Assembly: GCA_017550385.1 (NCBI GenBank)
Contig: JAFZPJ010000053.1
Span: 1 to 32,682 of the forward strand
DNA from: Clostridiales bacterium
GTDB taxonomy: Bacteria > Bacillota > Clostridia > Saccharofermentanales > Saccharofermentanaceae
Reading direction: 5' to 3'
Length of the DNA stretch: 32,682 bases
Below, one piece after another: positions 15,769 through 23,356 of the stretch. The notes under the pieces are model-generated. The model worked only from the letters and a program-made list of their open reading frames with translations. It was not told the origin of the DNA and searched no databases. The translations under genes and the position numbers were made by a program. Positions within the stretch are counted from its first letter, which is position 1; every line of letters starts with the position of its first letter.

Positions 15769-17115
15769 ATGGACACAAAAGTCGATACTACGATATGGGA
15801 AAACGCTCTCAAACTTCTCAAGTACGATTCAAGTGTTGATAAATTCGCATACGATTCCCTTCTCATGAACATGAAGGTCGAATTCTGCGATCCCGAAGTC
15901 ATCATCCTCTCCGTGCGTGACGAATACTCCCTTACTCTCGTTAAGGGTCAGGTCCTGGGCCAGACTGTCCAGAAGGCCATCAATTCCGCTGCAGGCAAGA
16001 CGATCGCGGTAAAGTACGTCCTTCAGGGCGACGAGAATGCGGTCAAGACATCGGTAAGCTCCGAGAAGAAGGCTCTTCGTAACGAGAAGAACCCTCCTTC
16101 GGTGTCAGGTCTGTCCGGAGAGTATACTTTCGATAACTTCGTTGTAGGAGACTGTAACAGGTTCGCACACGCTTCCGCCATGACCGTCGCGGCAAAACCC
16201 GGCCAGAGGCAGCGTAACCCCTTCTTCCTGTGGGGCAATTCCGGTCTCGGCAAGACCCACCTGATGAAGGCCATCGGCAACTCGATCCTCCAGCAGTACC
16301 CCGGCAAGAAGGTCATCTATACAACTTGTGAGGAGTTTACCAACGCATTCGTTGCCAGCATCAACAAGAAGGATTACGAGCCGTTCAGGAATAAGTACAG
16401 GACCGTAGACGTCCTTCTCATCGACGATATCCAGTTCCTTATCGGCAAGGAAGGCGTTCAGGCCGAGTTCTTCAATACTTTCGAGGCCCTGATCAACGAG
16501 AAGAAACAGATCGTAATTACATGCGACAAGGCGCCGAATAACCTCAAAGAGCTTGATAACAGGCTCGTCTCGAGGTTCCAGGACGGCATTATGTTCGACG
16601 TTCAGCCGCCGGATTTTGAGACGCGCAAGGCTATCTTCCTGAAGAAGATGGAAAGTGACGGCATCGAGATCGATGACGAGATAATCAATTTCATCTGCGA
16701 GAACATTACTACGAATATAAGGCAGCTTAACGGTGCTTATAACACTCTCACCTCTTACCTGGCGCTCGCCAACGGCGTTCTGTCACTGGAAGAAGTCGAG
16801 AAGATCCTGGCGCCCATAATCTCGCCCAACACCAAGAAATACTTGAAGCCCGAGGTCGTCATCAACGCTGTCGCGAAGTACTACGACCTTCCTGCGGAGA
16901 AGCTCTCTTCCAAGCTCAGGAGTGCCGATATAGCTAAGGCCCGTAACGTTGCCATGTGGATCTGCAGGGACTATCTCGAGATGAATCTGGATAAGATCGG
17001 CTCTTATTTTGGAGACAGAACGCATTCCACGGTCCTTCACGGCTGCAATAACGTGGACGATGATCCGAAGACCAAGAAGGAAGCCGAAGAGATTATCAAG
17101 CTGATCACCACTTAA
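15769..17115 (+). CDS. dnaA: Chromosomal replication initiator DnaA
   Basis: 448 aa, start supported by GGAGGGG 7 bases upstream. Domain I (about 1-85), a short linker, then AAA+ domain III: YTFDNFVVGDCNRFAHASAM, Walker A WGNSGLGKTHLMKA, Walker B VDVLLIDDIQFL, sensor I region and NRLVSRFQDG. Domain IV carries the DNA-binding signature at its end. In E. coli and B. subtilis this reads GGRDHTTV; here it is GDRTHSTVLHG (Arg417, Thr418, His419, Ser420), so the Asp and one Thr that contact DnaA-box bases are replaced. The origin next to it also has non-canonical boxes. It initiates replication at the adjacent oriC. Confidence 0.97.
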   Translation: MDTKVDTTIWENALKLLKYDSSVDKFAYDSLLMNMKVEFCDPEVIILSVRDEYSLTLVKGQVLGQTVQKAINSAAGKTIAVKYVLQGDENAVKTSVSSEKKALRNEKNPPSVSGLSGEYTFDNFVVGDCNRFAHASAMTVAAKPGQRQRNPFFLWGNSGLGKTHLMKAIGNSILQQYPGKKVIYTTCEEFTNAFVASINKKDYEPFRNKYRTVDVLLIDDIQFLIGKEGVQAEFFNTFEALINEKKQIVITCDKAPNNLKELDNRLVSRFQDGIMFDVQPPDFETRKAIFLKKMESDGIEIDDEIINFICENITTNIRQLNGAYNTLTSYLALANGVLSLEEVEKILAPIISPNTKKYLKPEVVINAVAKYYDLPAEKLSSKLRSADIAKARNVAMWICRDYLEMNLDKIGSYFGDRTHSTVLHGCNNVDDDPKTKKEAEEIIKLITT

Positions 17116-17118
17116 GCG

Positions 17119-17141
17119 TTTTGAACAATTTTTGTTCGTAA
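17119..17141. promoter_or_regulatory. DnaA-box pair, convergent (TTTTGAACA and TTACGAACA)
   Basis: TTTTGAACA on the plus strand (17119-17127) and TTACGAACA on the minus strand (17133-17141). Each keeps TT....ACA of the consensus TTATCCACA but has GA in place of CC. Confidence 0.55.
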
Positions 17142-17176
17142 GTTCAAAAGTCCGTGTCGATTGGCTGTCGACAGAT

Positions 17177-17202
17177 TGTTCATAACAAACGGGTGTTCAT
17201 AA
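17177..17202 (-). promoter_or_regulatory. Two identical DnaA boxes TTATGAACA
   Basis: TTATGAACA on the minus strand at 17177-17185 and 17194-17202, 17 bp apart start to start, in the same direction. They match the consensus at 7 of 9 positions, with CC changed to GA in both. Confidence 0.62.
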
Positions 17203-17232
17203 CGGCAAAGTTTTGCATTTGATATTTTGGGT

Positions 17233-17241
17233 TTATAAACA
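17233..17241 (+). promoter_or_regulatory. DnaA box TTATAAACA
   Basis: Plus-strand 7-of-9 match to TTATCCACA, in the middle of the dnaA-dnaN gap. Confidence 0.5.
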
Positions 17242-17264
17242 GATTTTGATTACCCTCTGATGCC

Positions 17265-17282
17265 TGTAAAATTAATTTTACA
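17265..17282. repeat. Perfect 18-bp palindrome in oriC
   Basis: TGTAAAATTAATTTTACA is fully self-complementary without a spacer. It sits between two DnaA-like boxes and could bind a dimeric origin regulator or serve in the unwinding region. Confidence 0.7.
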
Positions 17283-17287
17283 ACGGC

Positions 17288-17296
17288 TTTTGAACA
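17288..17296 (+). promoter_or_regulatory. DnaA box TTTTGAACA
   Basis: Same 9-mer as at 17119-17127, plus strand, 6 bases after the palindrome. Confidence 0.5.
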
Positions 17297-17400
17297 GTTT
17301 ATTCAGACCATAATAGGGAATACTACGAGAATATTGAAATATTGCACTGCACACGCCCGAAAATAAGTCTTTGTAACATCGTTAAAGTGGCCAAAATCCC

Positions 17401-17429
17401 TTTAATTTCTCCCGCATATATAGTATAAT
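17401..17429 (+). promoter_or_regulatory. Probable dnaN promoter
   Basis: Consensus TATAAT at 17424-17429 with a weak TTTAAT -35 at 17401-17406, 17-bp spacer. It starts transcription about 35 bases before dnaN and would also serve recF. Confidence 0.5.
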
Positions 17430-17470
17430 TTACCGCGTAAAAAATAATTAAGTACGGGAGTGGAATCAGT

Positions 17471-18586
17471 ATGAAGCTTACTTGTAACAGAGACGATCTC
17501 ATTAACAATATCTCGATAGTTCAGAAGGCTGTATCTTCTAACAGCACCAACGCCCTCCTGAACGGCATCCTCATCGAAGCTTCTTCAGACAATAAGATCA
17601 AGCTTACCGGATATGATCTTCAGACCGGTATCGAAGCTGATGTTACCGCAGATGTCTTTGATAAGGGTTCCATCGTTGTTGATTCGAAGCTTTTCGGTGA
17701 GATCATAAGGAAGCTCCCTGAGAACGACGTAGACATCAACGTAGATTCCAACTTCACCATGAAGATCGAGTGTGGCAGCGTTAAGTTCAAGATCTCCGGC
17801 ATGGATCCCGAGAACTTCCCCAGGATCCCCGAGATCGACGAGACTACTTCCGAGAAGATCGTCATCCCTCAGAAGATGCTCAAGGGTATGATCAACCACA
17901 CGTTCTTCGCTATCTCAAAGGATAATTCACGTCCGGTACTCACGGGTTCCAACCTCGTATCCGACGGCTCTACCCTCTCCATGGTATCCATCGACGGCTT
18001 CAGAATGGCCATCAATAAGGAAGACATGGGCGCTGATTTCCCGAAGATCAATTACATCGTTCCGGGCAAGGCATTAGGCGAGATGAGGAATATCCTCAGC
18101 GACGATAAGGATGCTGAGATAATTCTCTATACATCAATGCAGAATCTCCTCTTCGATATCGGCAACGTACGCATGGTATCAAGACTTATCGAAGGTAACT
18201 TCATCAACTTCGATTCTATTATTGCCAAGAACCCCAAGACTGTCATGAAGATCGACAGGAAGGCTCTCTTTGACGCTGTTGACAGAGCTACGCTCATCAT
18301 CGTTACCGATGACCGTAAGTGCCCCGTACAGTTCACCATGAGCGATCCTTCAGTCCTTAACGTTACTGCACAGTCCGAGCAGGGCGACGTTCACGAGGAG
18401 ATCGACGTTGAGGTCGAAGGTGATCTCGTAGACGTTGATTTCAACTCCAAGTACATCCTTGATGCTCTCAAGAACATCGACGACGACGTTATCAAGATCG
18501 AAGTAAACGGTACTCAGGGACCTTGCATCATCAAGCCTGTTGAGGGAGAGAAGTACATCTACCTTATCCTTCCTATCAGACGCTGA
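17471..18586 (+). CDS. dnaN: DNA polymerase III beta clamp
   Basis: 371 aa, normal length for the sliding clamp. It is a ring-shaped dimer that tethers the replicative polymerase. Start MKLTCNRDDLINNISIVQKA and the three repeated clamp folds are recognisable (NALLNGILIEAS, DNSRPVLTGSNL, VDGFRM-like SIDGFRMAI, ending YLILPIRR where MPMR/LPIR motifs are usual). GGGAG precedes the ATG. Its TGA overlaps the recF ATG by one base (TGATG), so recF is translationally coupled. Follows oriC in the standard Bacillota order. Confidence 0.97.
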   Translation: MKLTCNRDDLINNISIVQKAVSSNSTNALLNGILIEASSDNKIKLTGYDLQTGIEADVTADVFDKGSIVVDSKLFGEIIRKLPENDVDINVDSNFTMKIECGSVKFKISGMDPENFPRIPEIDETTSEKIVIPQKMLKGMINHTFFAISKDNSRPVLTGSNLVSDGSTLSMVSIDGFRMAINKEDMGADFPKINYIVPGKALGEMRNILSDDKDAEIILYTSMQNLLFDIGNVRMVSRLIEGNFINFDSIIAKNPKTVMKIDRKALFDAVDRATLIIVTDDRKCPVQFTMSDPSVLNVTAQSEQGDVHEEIDVEVEGDLVDVDFNSKYILDALKNIDDDVIKIEVNGTQGPCIIKPVEGEKYIYLILPIRR

Positions 18587-19806
18587 TGTACGTACGGAAG
18601 ATACATCTGGAAAACTTCAGGAATTACACAGGGCTCGACCTAGACGTCGGGCCTTCTGTTAATATTTTCTACGGTGACAACGCCCAGGGTAAGACGAATA
18701 TCATTGAATCCATCTATGTAGGAGCTTCGGTTGCTTCCCACAGGACCGCGAAGGACCAGGATCTCATAAGATTCGGCAGCGACGGGTACAAGATAGTGCT
18801 TACCGTTGCCTGCGACGGCGGGTACGATACCGAGCTTACGGCACAGTATACGGCTGTTCCGAAGCCTTCCCGCGTACTTAAGCAGGACGGCGGAGAGATC
18901 AGGAGGATTTCCGATTATATAGGCATTTGTAACACTGTTATCTTTGCCCCTGAGGACCTGAATATCGTCAAAGGAGCCCCTGCAGCAAGGCGAAAGTTCC
19001 TTAACACGATAATCATGAAGGTCTCCCCTACATATGTGAATCTTCTGGGTGAGATCAACCGACTTTTTGAGCAGAAGAATGCCACCTTGAAGGATGCCAG
19101 GTACGGCCACGGTCAGGGTGATGTAGGTTCTACCCTTGATTTCTGGGACTTCTCGATAGCGGATCTGTCTGCTGACATCATCCTGAACAGGTACCGTTTT
19201 GCCGAATTATTGTCCGGAATGGCGGCAAAGCACCACACATCGATCTCAGGAGGCAAGGAAGTGCTCTCTCTGGGCTACGACACGATAGGGGGCACTGTGA
19301 GCGTTCTGGAGGGCTTCCTGTCGGAAAACGGGGTGTATGATGACTTTATGGCCGGAAAGCTCTCACAGGGCAAATATGGGACAATTAAGGGCATGCTCTC
19401 TGACGCGGTATTATCCAAACTTAGATCCGTACGCGAATATGACCTCGATAAGGGTATCTCATCGGTCGGAATTAATAAAGATGACCTGGATATCAAGTTA
19501 GAGGGGCTGCAGATGAGGAATTTCTCGTCCCAGGGCCAGCAGAGGTCCGCTGCACTGGCGTTGAAGCTGGCTGAACTCGAGATAATCCGCAAGTTCGTCT
19601 CCTCTACCCCGATACTCCTGCTTGACGATGTCTTCTCGGAGCTTGATTCTTCGCGCCGTGCAAGCCTCGTAACGGCCATGACGGACGCCCAGATATTCAT
19701 TACCTGCACGGATAAAGAGATGATCGCAGGCGAGCTCGAGAGCCTTATTGGTACGAATCAGGCGAATTATTACAAAGTGTCTGCCGGAACCGTCCTGCCG
19801 GAATAA
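18586..19806 (+). CDS. recF: DNA repair and replication protein RecF
   Basis: 406 aa, slightly longer than the roughly 360-370 aa usual in the family. An ABC/SMC-like ATPase that loads RecA at gaps. Walker A FYGDNAQGKTNIIESIY near residue 29; ABC signature MRNFSSQGQQRSAALALKLA; Walker B PILLLDDVFSELDSSRR. The start overlaps the dnaN stop. No separate ribosome site is needed. A short YaaA-type S4 gene, often between dnaN and recF in Bacillota, is absent here. Confidence 0.96.
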   Translation: MYVRKIHLENFRNYTGLDLDVGPSVNIFYGDNAQGKTNIIESIYVGASVASHRTAKDQDLIRFGSDGYKIVLTVACDGGYDTELTAQYTAVPKPSRVLKQDGGEIRRISDYIGICNTVIFAPEDLNIVKGAPAARRKFLNTIIMKVSPTYVNLLGEINRLFEQKNATLKDARYGHGQGDVGSTLDFWDFSIADLSADIILNRYRFAELLSGMAAKHHTSISGGKEVLSLGYDTIGGTVSVLEGFLSENGVYDDFMAGKLSQGKYGTIKGMLSDAVLSKLRSVREYDLDKGISSVGINKDDLDIKLEGLQMRNFSSQGQQRSAALALKLAELEIIRKFVSSTPILLLDDVFSELDSSRRASLVTAMTDAQIFITCTDKEMIAGELESLIGTNQANYYKVSAGTVLPE

Positions 19807-19847
19807 TTTTCTTAATTATAATATATATAGCTTGAAAATAAGAAAAA

Positions 19848-19856
19848 TGGTATAAT
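19848..19856 (+). promoter_or_regulatory. Extended -10 promoter upstream of remB
   Basis: TGGTATAAT is an extended -10 element (TGnTATAAT); the -35 region is poor, as expected for that class. It is 37 bases before the remB ATG. Confidence 0.55.
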
Positions 19857-19893
19857 CAGATAGCTGAATTGAGTCCAAACGTACGGAGGAACC

Positions 19894-20160
19894 ATGTTCG
19901 TTCATATAGGTGGTGACATGTCAGTACGTGCGGCGTCCGTTACTGCAGTGATCAATCTCGAGGAAGTCCCCCCTTCAAGGAAGGATGTTGCCGAGTTCAT
20001 CAACAGTGAGGACGAAGCCGGAAGACTTCAATATGTTACGGAAGAGATTCCCAAGACGATCGTCATAACAGACGATAAAACATATGTTTCCTCAATCTCG
20101 GCAACTGTACTGTTAAACAGACTGGAGTCTTCGGAAATTGCCCCGGAAACGGCACTGTAA
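19894..20160 (+). CDS. remB: DUF370/RemB-like regulator
   Basis: 88 aa. The start MFVHIGGDMSVRAASVTAVI is the typical DUF370 beginning; the rest (IPKTIVITDDKTYVSSISAT VLLNR) matches the RemB branch. In B. subtilis remB (yaaB) sits at exactly this place between recF and gyrB and affects biofilm matrix genes; its relative RemA binds DNA. GGAGG is 4 bases before the ATG. It could be called extracellular matrix regulatory protein; the role in this organism is unknown. Confidence 0.85.
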   Translation: MFVHIGGDMSVRAASVTAVINLEEVPPSRKDVAEFINSEDEAGRLQYVTEEIPKTIVITDDKTYVSSISATVLLNRLESSEIAPETAL

Positions 20161-20230
20161 CAGTATTACAAATCCTTGTATATCAAGGCTTACAGCGATT
20201 TTATTAATAATAGGGAGAATTTGAGCAAAA

Positions 20231-22330
20231 ATGGCAGAAAATGAGAATGAACAGCCCAAGAACAGCGGCGAAGTAGACCTTTATTTCCAGCCCGTAGAGG
20301 ATTCCGACAGTGATGAACTCAAGAATCTGGCGGAGAACCCGAGAGCACTGACGGAGGACTTCAAGGCGGAGTCCATGGCAGATGTTGCTGCGGCTTCAGA
20401 AGGTCAGGATCAGTACGATACATCCAATAACAGCTCCTACGATGAAGGAGATATTCAGGTCCTTGAAGGACTTGAAGCGGTCAGAAAGAGACCGGGAATG
20501 TACATCGGAGATACCACATTAAGAGGTCTCCACCACCTTATCTACGAGATTGTTGCAAATTCAGTAGATGAAGCGCTTGCAGGACGCTGCGATACCATCG
20601 ATGTAGTCCTTAATAAGGACGGTTCCGTAACGGTTACGGACGACGGTTCCGGAATCCCTGTCGGAAACCACCCGAAGCTTGGTATTCCTACGGTTGAGGT
20701 CGTTCACACTGTCCTTCATGCAGGCGGTAAATTCGGCGGCGGAGCCTATACGGTATCCGGCGGTCTTCACGGCGTAGGCGCGTCCGTAGTTAACGCTCTG
20801 GCTTCCCACATGAAGGTCCAGGTAAAGCGTGAAGGCAACATCTATGAGATCGAATTCGAGAAGGGCAAGACGACCGTTCCGCTCCATATCGTAGGTACAT
20901 GCGACCTCGATGATACGGGTACGATCACGAATTTCATCCCTGATAATGAGATCTTCCCTGACATCAGATTCGACTTCGATTCAATGATCACAAGATACAG
21001 AGAGATGGCATTCCTTAATAAGGAAGTAACCATCGATCTGACGGATGACAGAGGCGAAGAGCCCGTACATAAGCATCTGCATTATGACGGCGGTATCATC
21101 TCCTTCGTAGAGTATCTGAACAGGCACAAGGAGCCCATCAACGTACCTCCCATCTATTTTGCTACAAAGCAGGGAGACAGCTTCGTAGAGATCGCTCTTC
21201 AGTACAACGATTCCTATCAGGAGACCGTATATTCATACGCTAACAACATCGCCACACCTGAAGGCGGTACGCACCTCGTAGGCTTCAGAAGCGCCATGAC
21301 GCGTGCCATCAACGATTATGCCAAGAAGTATAAGTTCATCAAGGACGGTGACTCCAAGCTCCAGGGTGAGGATACGAGAGAGGGCCTCGCAGCCATCATC
21401 TCCGTTAAGCTCACCGATCCTCAGTTCGAGGGACAGACGAAGTCCAAGCTCGGTAACGCAGAGATCAGACCGATGGTAGAGAACGTAGTATCAGAGAAGC
21501 TCGAGATCTATCTCGAAGAGCATCCCGATATCGCCAAGCTCATCATGGATAAGTGCCTCTCAGCTTCCCGTGCACGTGATGCTGCTAAGAGAGCAAGAGA
21601 GCTCACCAGAAGGAAGACAGTATTCGAGAATAACTCGCTGCCCGGCAAGCTTGCAGACTGCCAGTCCAACGAGGCTGAGTTCTGTGAGATCTTCATCGTA
21701 GAGGGAGACTCCGCAGGCGGATCCGCAAAGCAGGGAAGAGAGCGTAAGTATCAGGCTATCCTGCCTCTCTGGGGTAAGATGCTGAACGTCGAGAAGGCTC
21801 GTATCGATAAGGTATATTCCAACGAGAAGCTCCAGCCGGTAGTTATGGCGCTCGGCGCAGGAATCGGCGAAGAATTCGATGAGAGCAAGCTGAGATATCA
21901 CAAGGTCATCATCATGGCCGATGCCGATGTCGACGGTTCACACATCAGAACGCTCCTGCTCACGTTCTTCTTCAGATATCTTAGACCTCTCGTCGACGGC
22001 GGATACGTATATATCGCTTGCCCACCGCTCTATAAGGTCTATAAGGGCGATGAAGCTTATTACGCTTATGACGAGAAGGAGATCGAACAGATCAAGGCTG
22101 AGCACAAGTGGGAGAATCCTCTTATCCAGCGATTCAAGGGTCTCGGTGAGATGAGCTCCGAGCAGCTCTGGGATACGACAATGAATCCTCTCACACGTAA
22201 GCTCCTCCGCGTAACTCTTGATGACGCACAGGCTGCTGATGAGACATTCACGCTACTCATGGGCGATCAGGTTGAACCCAGAAAGGAATTCATCCAGGAG
22301 AATGCGAAGCTTGCAAACATCGATAACTGA
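20231..22330 (+). CDS. gyrB: DNA gyrase subunit B
   Basis: 699 aa. ATPase subunit of gyrase, which adds negative supercoils. Motifs: DIQVLEGLEAVRKRPGMYIG, EIVANSVDEALAG (catalytic Glu), DDGSGIPVG, GGLHGVGASVVNAL, and the TOPRIM EGDSAGGSAKQGRERKYQAI ... MADADVDGSHIRTLLL. It has an unusual acidic N-terminal extension: about 65 residues precede the usual start near Tyr70. AGGGAG is 12 bases before the ATG; an internal ATG at 20375 would shorten the extension but has a poorly spaced site. gyrA does not follow; parA does, after a terminator and two parS sites. Confidence 0.97.
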   Translation: MAENENEQPKNSGEVDLYFQPVEDSDSDELKNLAENPRALTEDFKAESMADVAAASEGQDQYDTSNNSSYDEGDIQVLEGLEAVRKRPGMYIGDTTLRGLHHLIYEIVANSVDEALAGRCDTIDVVLNKDGSVTVTDDGSGIPVGNHPKLGIPTVEVVHTVLHAGGKFGGGAYTVSGGLHGVGASVVNALASHMKVQVKREGNIYEIEFEKGKTTVPLHIVGTCDLDDTGTITNFIPDNEIFPDIRFDFDSMITRYREMAFLNKEVTIDLTDDRGEEPVHKHLHYDGGIISFVEYLNRHKEPINVPPIYFATKQGDSFVEIALQYNDSYQETVYSYANNIATPEGGTHLVGFRSAMTRAINDYAKKYKFIKDGDSKLQGEDTREGLAAIISVKLTDPQFEGQTKSKLGNAEIRPMVENVVSEKLEIYLEEHPDIAKLIMDKCLSASRARDAAKRARELTRRKTVFENNSLPGKLADCQSNEAEFCEIFIVEGDSAGGSAKQGRERKYQAILPLWGKMLNVEKARIDKVYSNEKLQPVVMALGAGIGEEFDESKLRYHKVIIMADADVDGSHIRTLLLTFFFRYLRPLVDGGYVYIACPPLYKVYKGDEAYYAYDEKEIEQIKAEHKWENPLIQRFKGLGEMSSEQLWDTTMNPLTRKLLRVTLDDAQAADETFTLLMGDQVEPRKEFIQENAKLANIDN

Positions 22331-22354
22331 TGTTATAGTTGCAACAGATTATCC

Positions 22355-22386
22355 AAGCGCCCTGCCGGTTTGGCGGGGCGCTTTTA
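22355..22386 (+). terminator. gyrB terminator
   Basis: AAGCGCCCTGCC (22355-22366), a GGTTT loop and GGCGGGGCGCTT (22372-22383) form a 12-bp GC-rich stem with one G-T pair, followed by a short T run. Ends the recF-remB-gyrB segment. Confidence 0.88.
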
Positions 22387-22388
22387 AT

Positions 22389-22404
22389 TGTTCCACGTGG
22401 AACA
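22389..22404. promoter_or_regulatory. parS: parS site 1
   Basis: TGTTCCACGTGGAACA, a perfect 16-bp palindrome matching the Bacillota parS consensus TGTTnCACGTGnAACA. With flanks the symmetry reaches 20 bp. It nucleates ParB loading for origin segregation, just after the gyrB terminator and upstream of parA. Confidence 0.93.
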
Positions 22405-22437
22405 ATCCCTCGGGTGAGATTCGGCTTAATGACGAAA

Positions 22438-22453
22438 TGTTCCACGTGGAACA
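22438..22453. promoter_or_regulatory. parS: parS site 2
   Basis: The same 16-mer TGTTCCACGTGGAACA, 49 bp from site 1 start to start. It lies about 50 bases before the parA -10 (TATAAT at 22503-22508), so ParB bound here could also affect parAB transcription. Confidence 0.93.
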
Positions 22454-22542
22454 ATTAATAGTGTAATGACAATGCAATATTTCAACTGATTAATAATGAT
22501 ATTATAATCTTATATTATAGAAATGAGGGGTGAATCACAGAT

Positions 22543-23307
22543 ATGGCTATTGTTCTCTCTTTGGTAAATCAGAAGGGCGGAGTAGGCAAGACCACTACGG
22601 CAGTAAGCGTTGCAGCCTTCCTCGGTAAGAAAAAGAAGAAGGTACTGGTCGTTGATATCGACCCGCAGGCCAATGCCAGCAGCGGTCTCGGCGTAGATAA
22701 GGGCTCTCTGGAGCAGACCGTGTACGATGTCCTTATCAAGGACGTTCCGATAAGTGAGGTCGTTTTCGAGACGGATGCGCAGAACGTAAATATCGTTCCT
22801 ACCAACATCAATCTCGCCGGAGCAGAGGTCGAGCTCGTATCGGCTATCTCCCGTGAGCAGATCCTTAAGAAGGCTATCGCTGAGGTAAAGGATGATTATG
22901 ACTTCATCATCATCGACTGCCCTCCGTCACTCGGTCTTCTCACGATCAATGCACTGACTGCATCTGATAAGATCATCATTCCCATCCAGGGTGAGTACTA
23001 TGCTCTCGAAGGTTTGGCTCAGCTTGTCGAGACCATCAACATAGTTAAGAAGAAGCTCAATCCGAATATCGAGATCCTTGGTGTTGTCCTGACCATGTTT
23101 GACCTGCGTACGCAGCTCTCCAAGCAGGTCAAGGAAGAGGTCGAGAACTACTTCGAGAAGAAGGTGTTCAAGACCGTTATCCCGAGGAATGTAAGGCTCG
23201 CTGAAGCGCCCAGCCACGGCAAGGCCATCAGCGACTACGATAAGAACTCAAAGGGCGCCAAAGCCTACGAGGCATTGGCTTCCGAGATAATCAAGAGGAC
23301 CAAATAA
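22543..23307 (+). CDS. parA: Chromosome partitioning ATPase ParA (Soj)
   Basis: 254 aa. Deviant Walker A ATPase: NQKGGVGKTTTAVSVAAFLG at residue 9, Walker A' VVDIDPQANASSGLG, Walker B FIIIDCPPSLGLLTINAL, and VIPRNVRLAEAPSHGKAI, a classic Soj segment. It dimerises on nucleoid DNA with ATP and drives ParB-parS movement; Soj also controls DnaA in B. subtilis. GAGGGGTGA precedes the ATG by about 9 bases. It is the first gene of parAB, 49 bases before parB. Confidence 0.96.
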   Translation: MAIVLSLVNQKGGVGKTTTAVSVAAFLGKKKKKVLVVDIDPQANASSGLGVDKGSLEQTVYDVLIKDVPISEVVFETDAQNVNIVPTNINLAGAEVELVSAISREQILKKAIAEVKDDYDFIIIDCPPSLGLLTINALTASDKIIIPIQGEYYALEGLAQLVETINIVKKKLNPNIEILGVVLTMFDLRTQLSKQVKEEVENYFEKKVFKTVIPRNVRLAEAPSHGKAISDYDKNSKGAKAYEALASEIIKRTK

Positions 23308-23356
23308 ACATAGACGCACGTCTATATATTAGCCACATAGGGCGGGGAGAATAACT

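Larger units (their letters stand above)
17116..17470. other. oriC region between dnaA and dnaN
   Basis: 355-bp gene-free, AT-rich segment. It holds six DnaA-box-like 9-mers of the form TTnTnnACA/TTACGAACA (listed separately), the perfect palindrome at 17265-17282, and hairpin-forming GAACAATTTTTGTTC at 17123-17137 that could also end the dnaA message. The AT-rich stretch from about 17265 to 17460 is the likely unwinding element. The dnaN promoter lies at its right end. The origin call rests on gene order, strand switch and box clustering, not on experiment. Confidence 0.82.

Noticed and set aside
22569-22811. Minus-strand ORFs across parA, dnaN and gyrB
   Set aside because: Shadow frames of strongly conserved genes; no ribosome sites and no recognisable protein.
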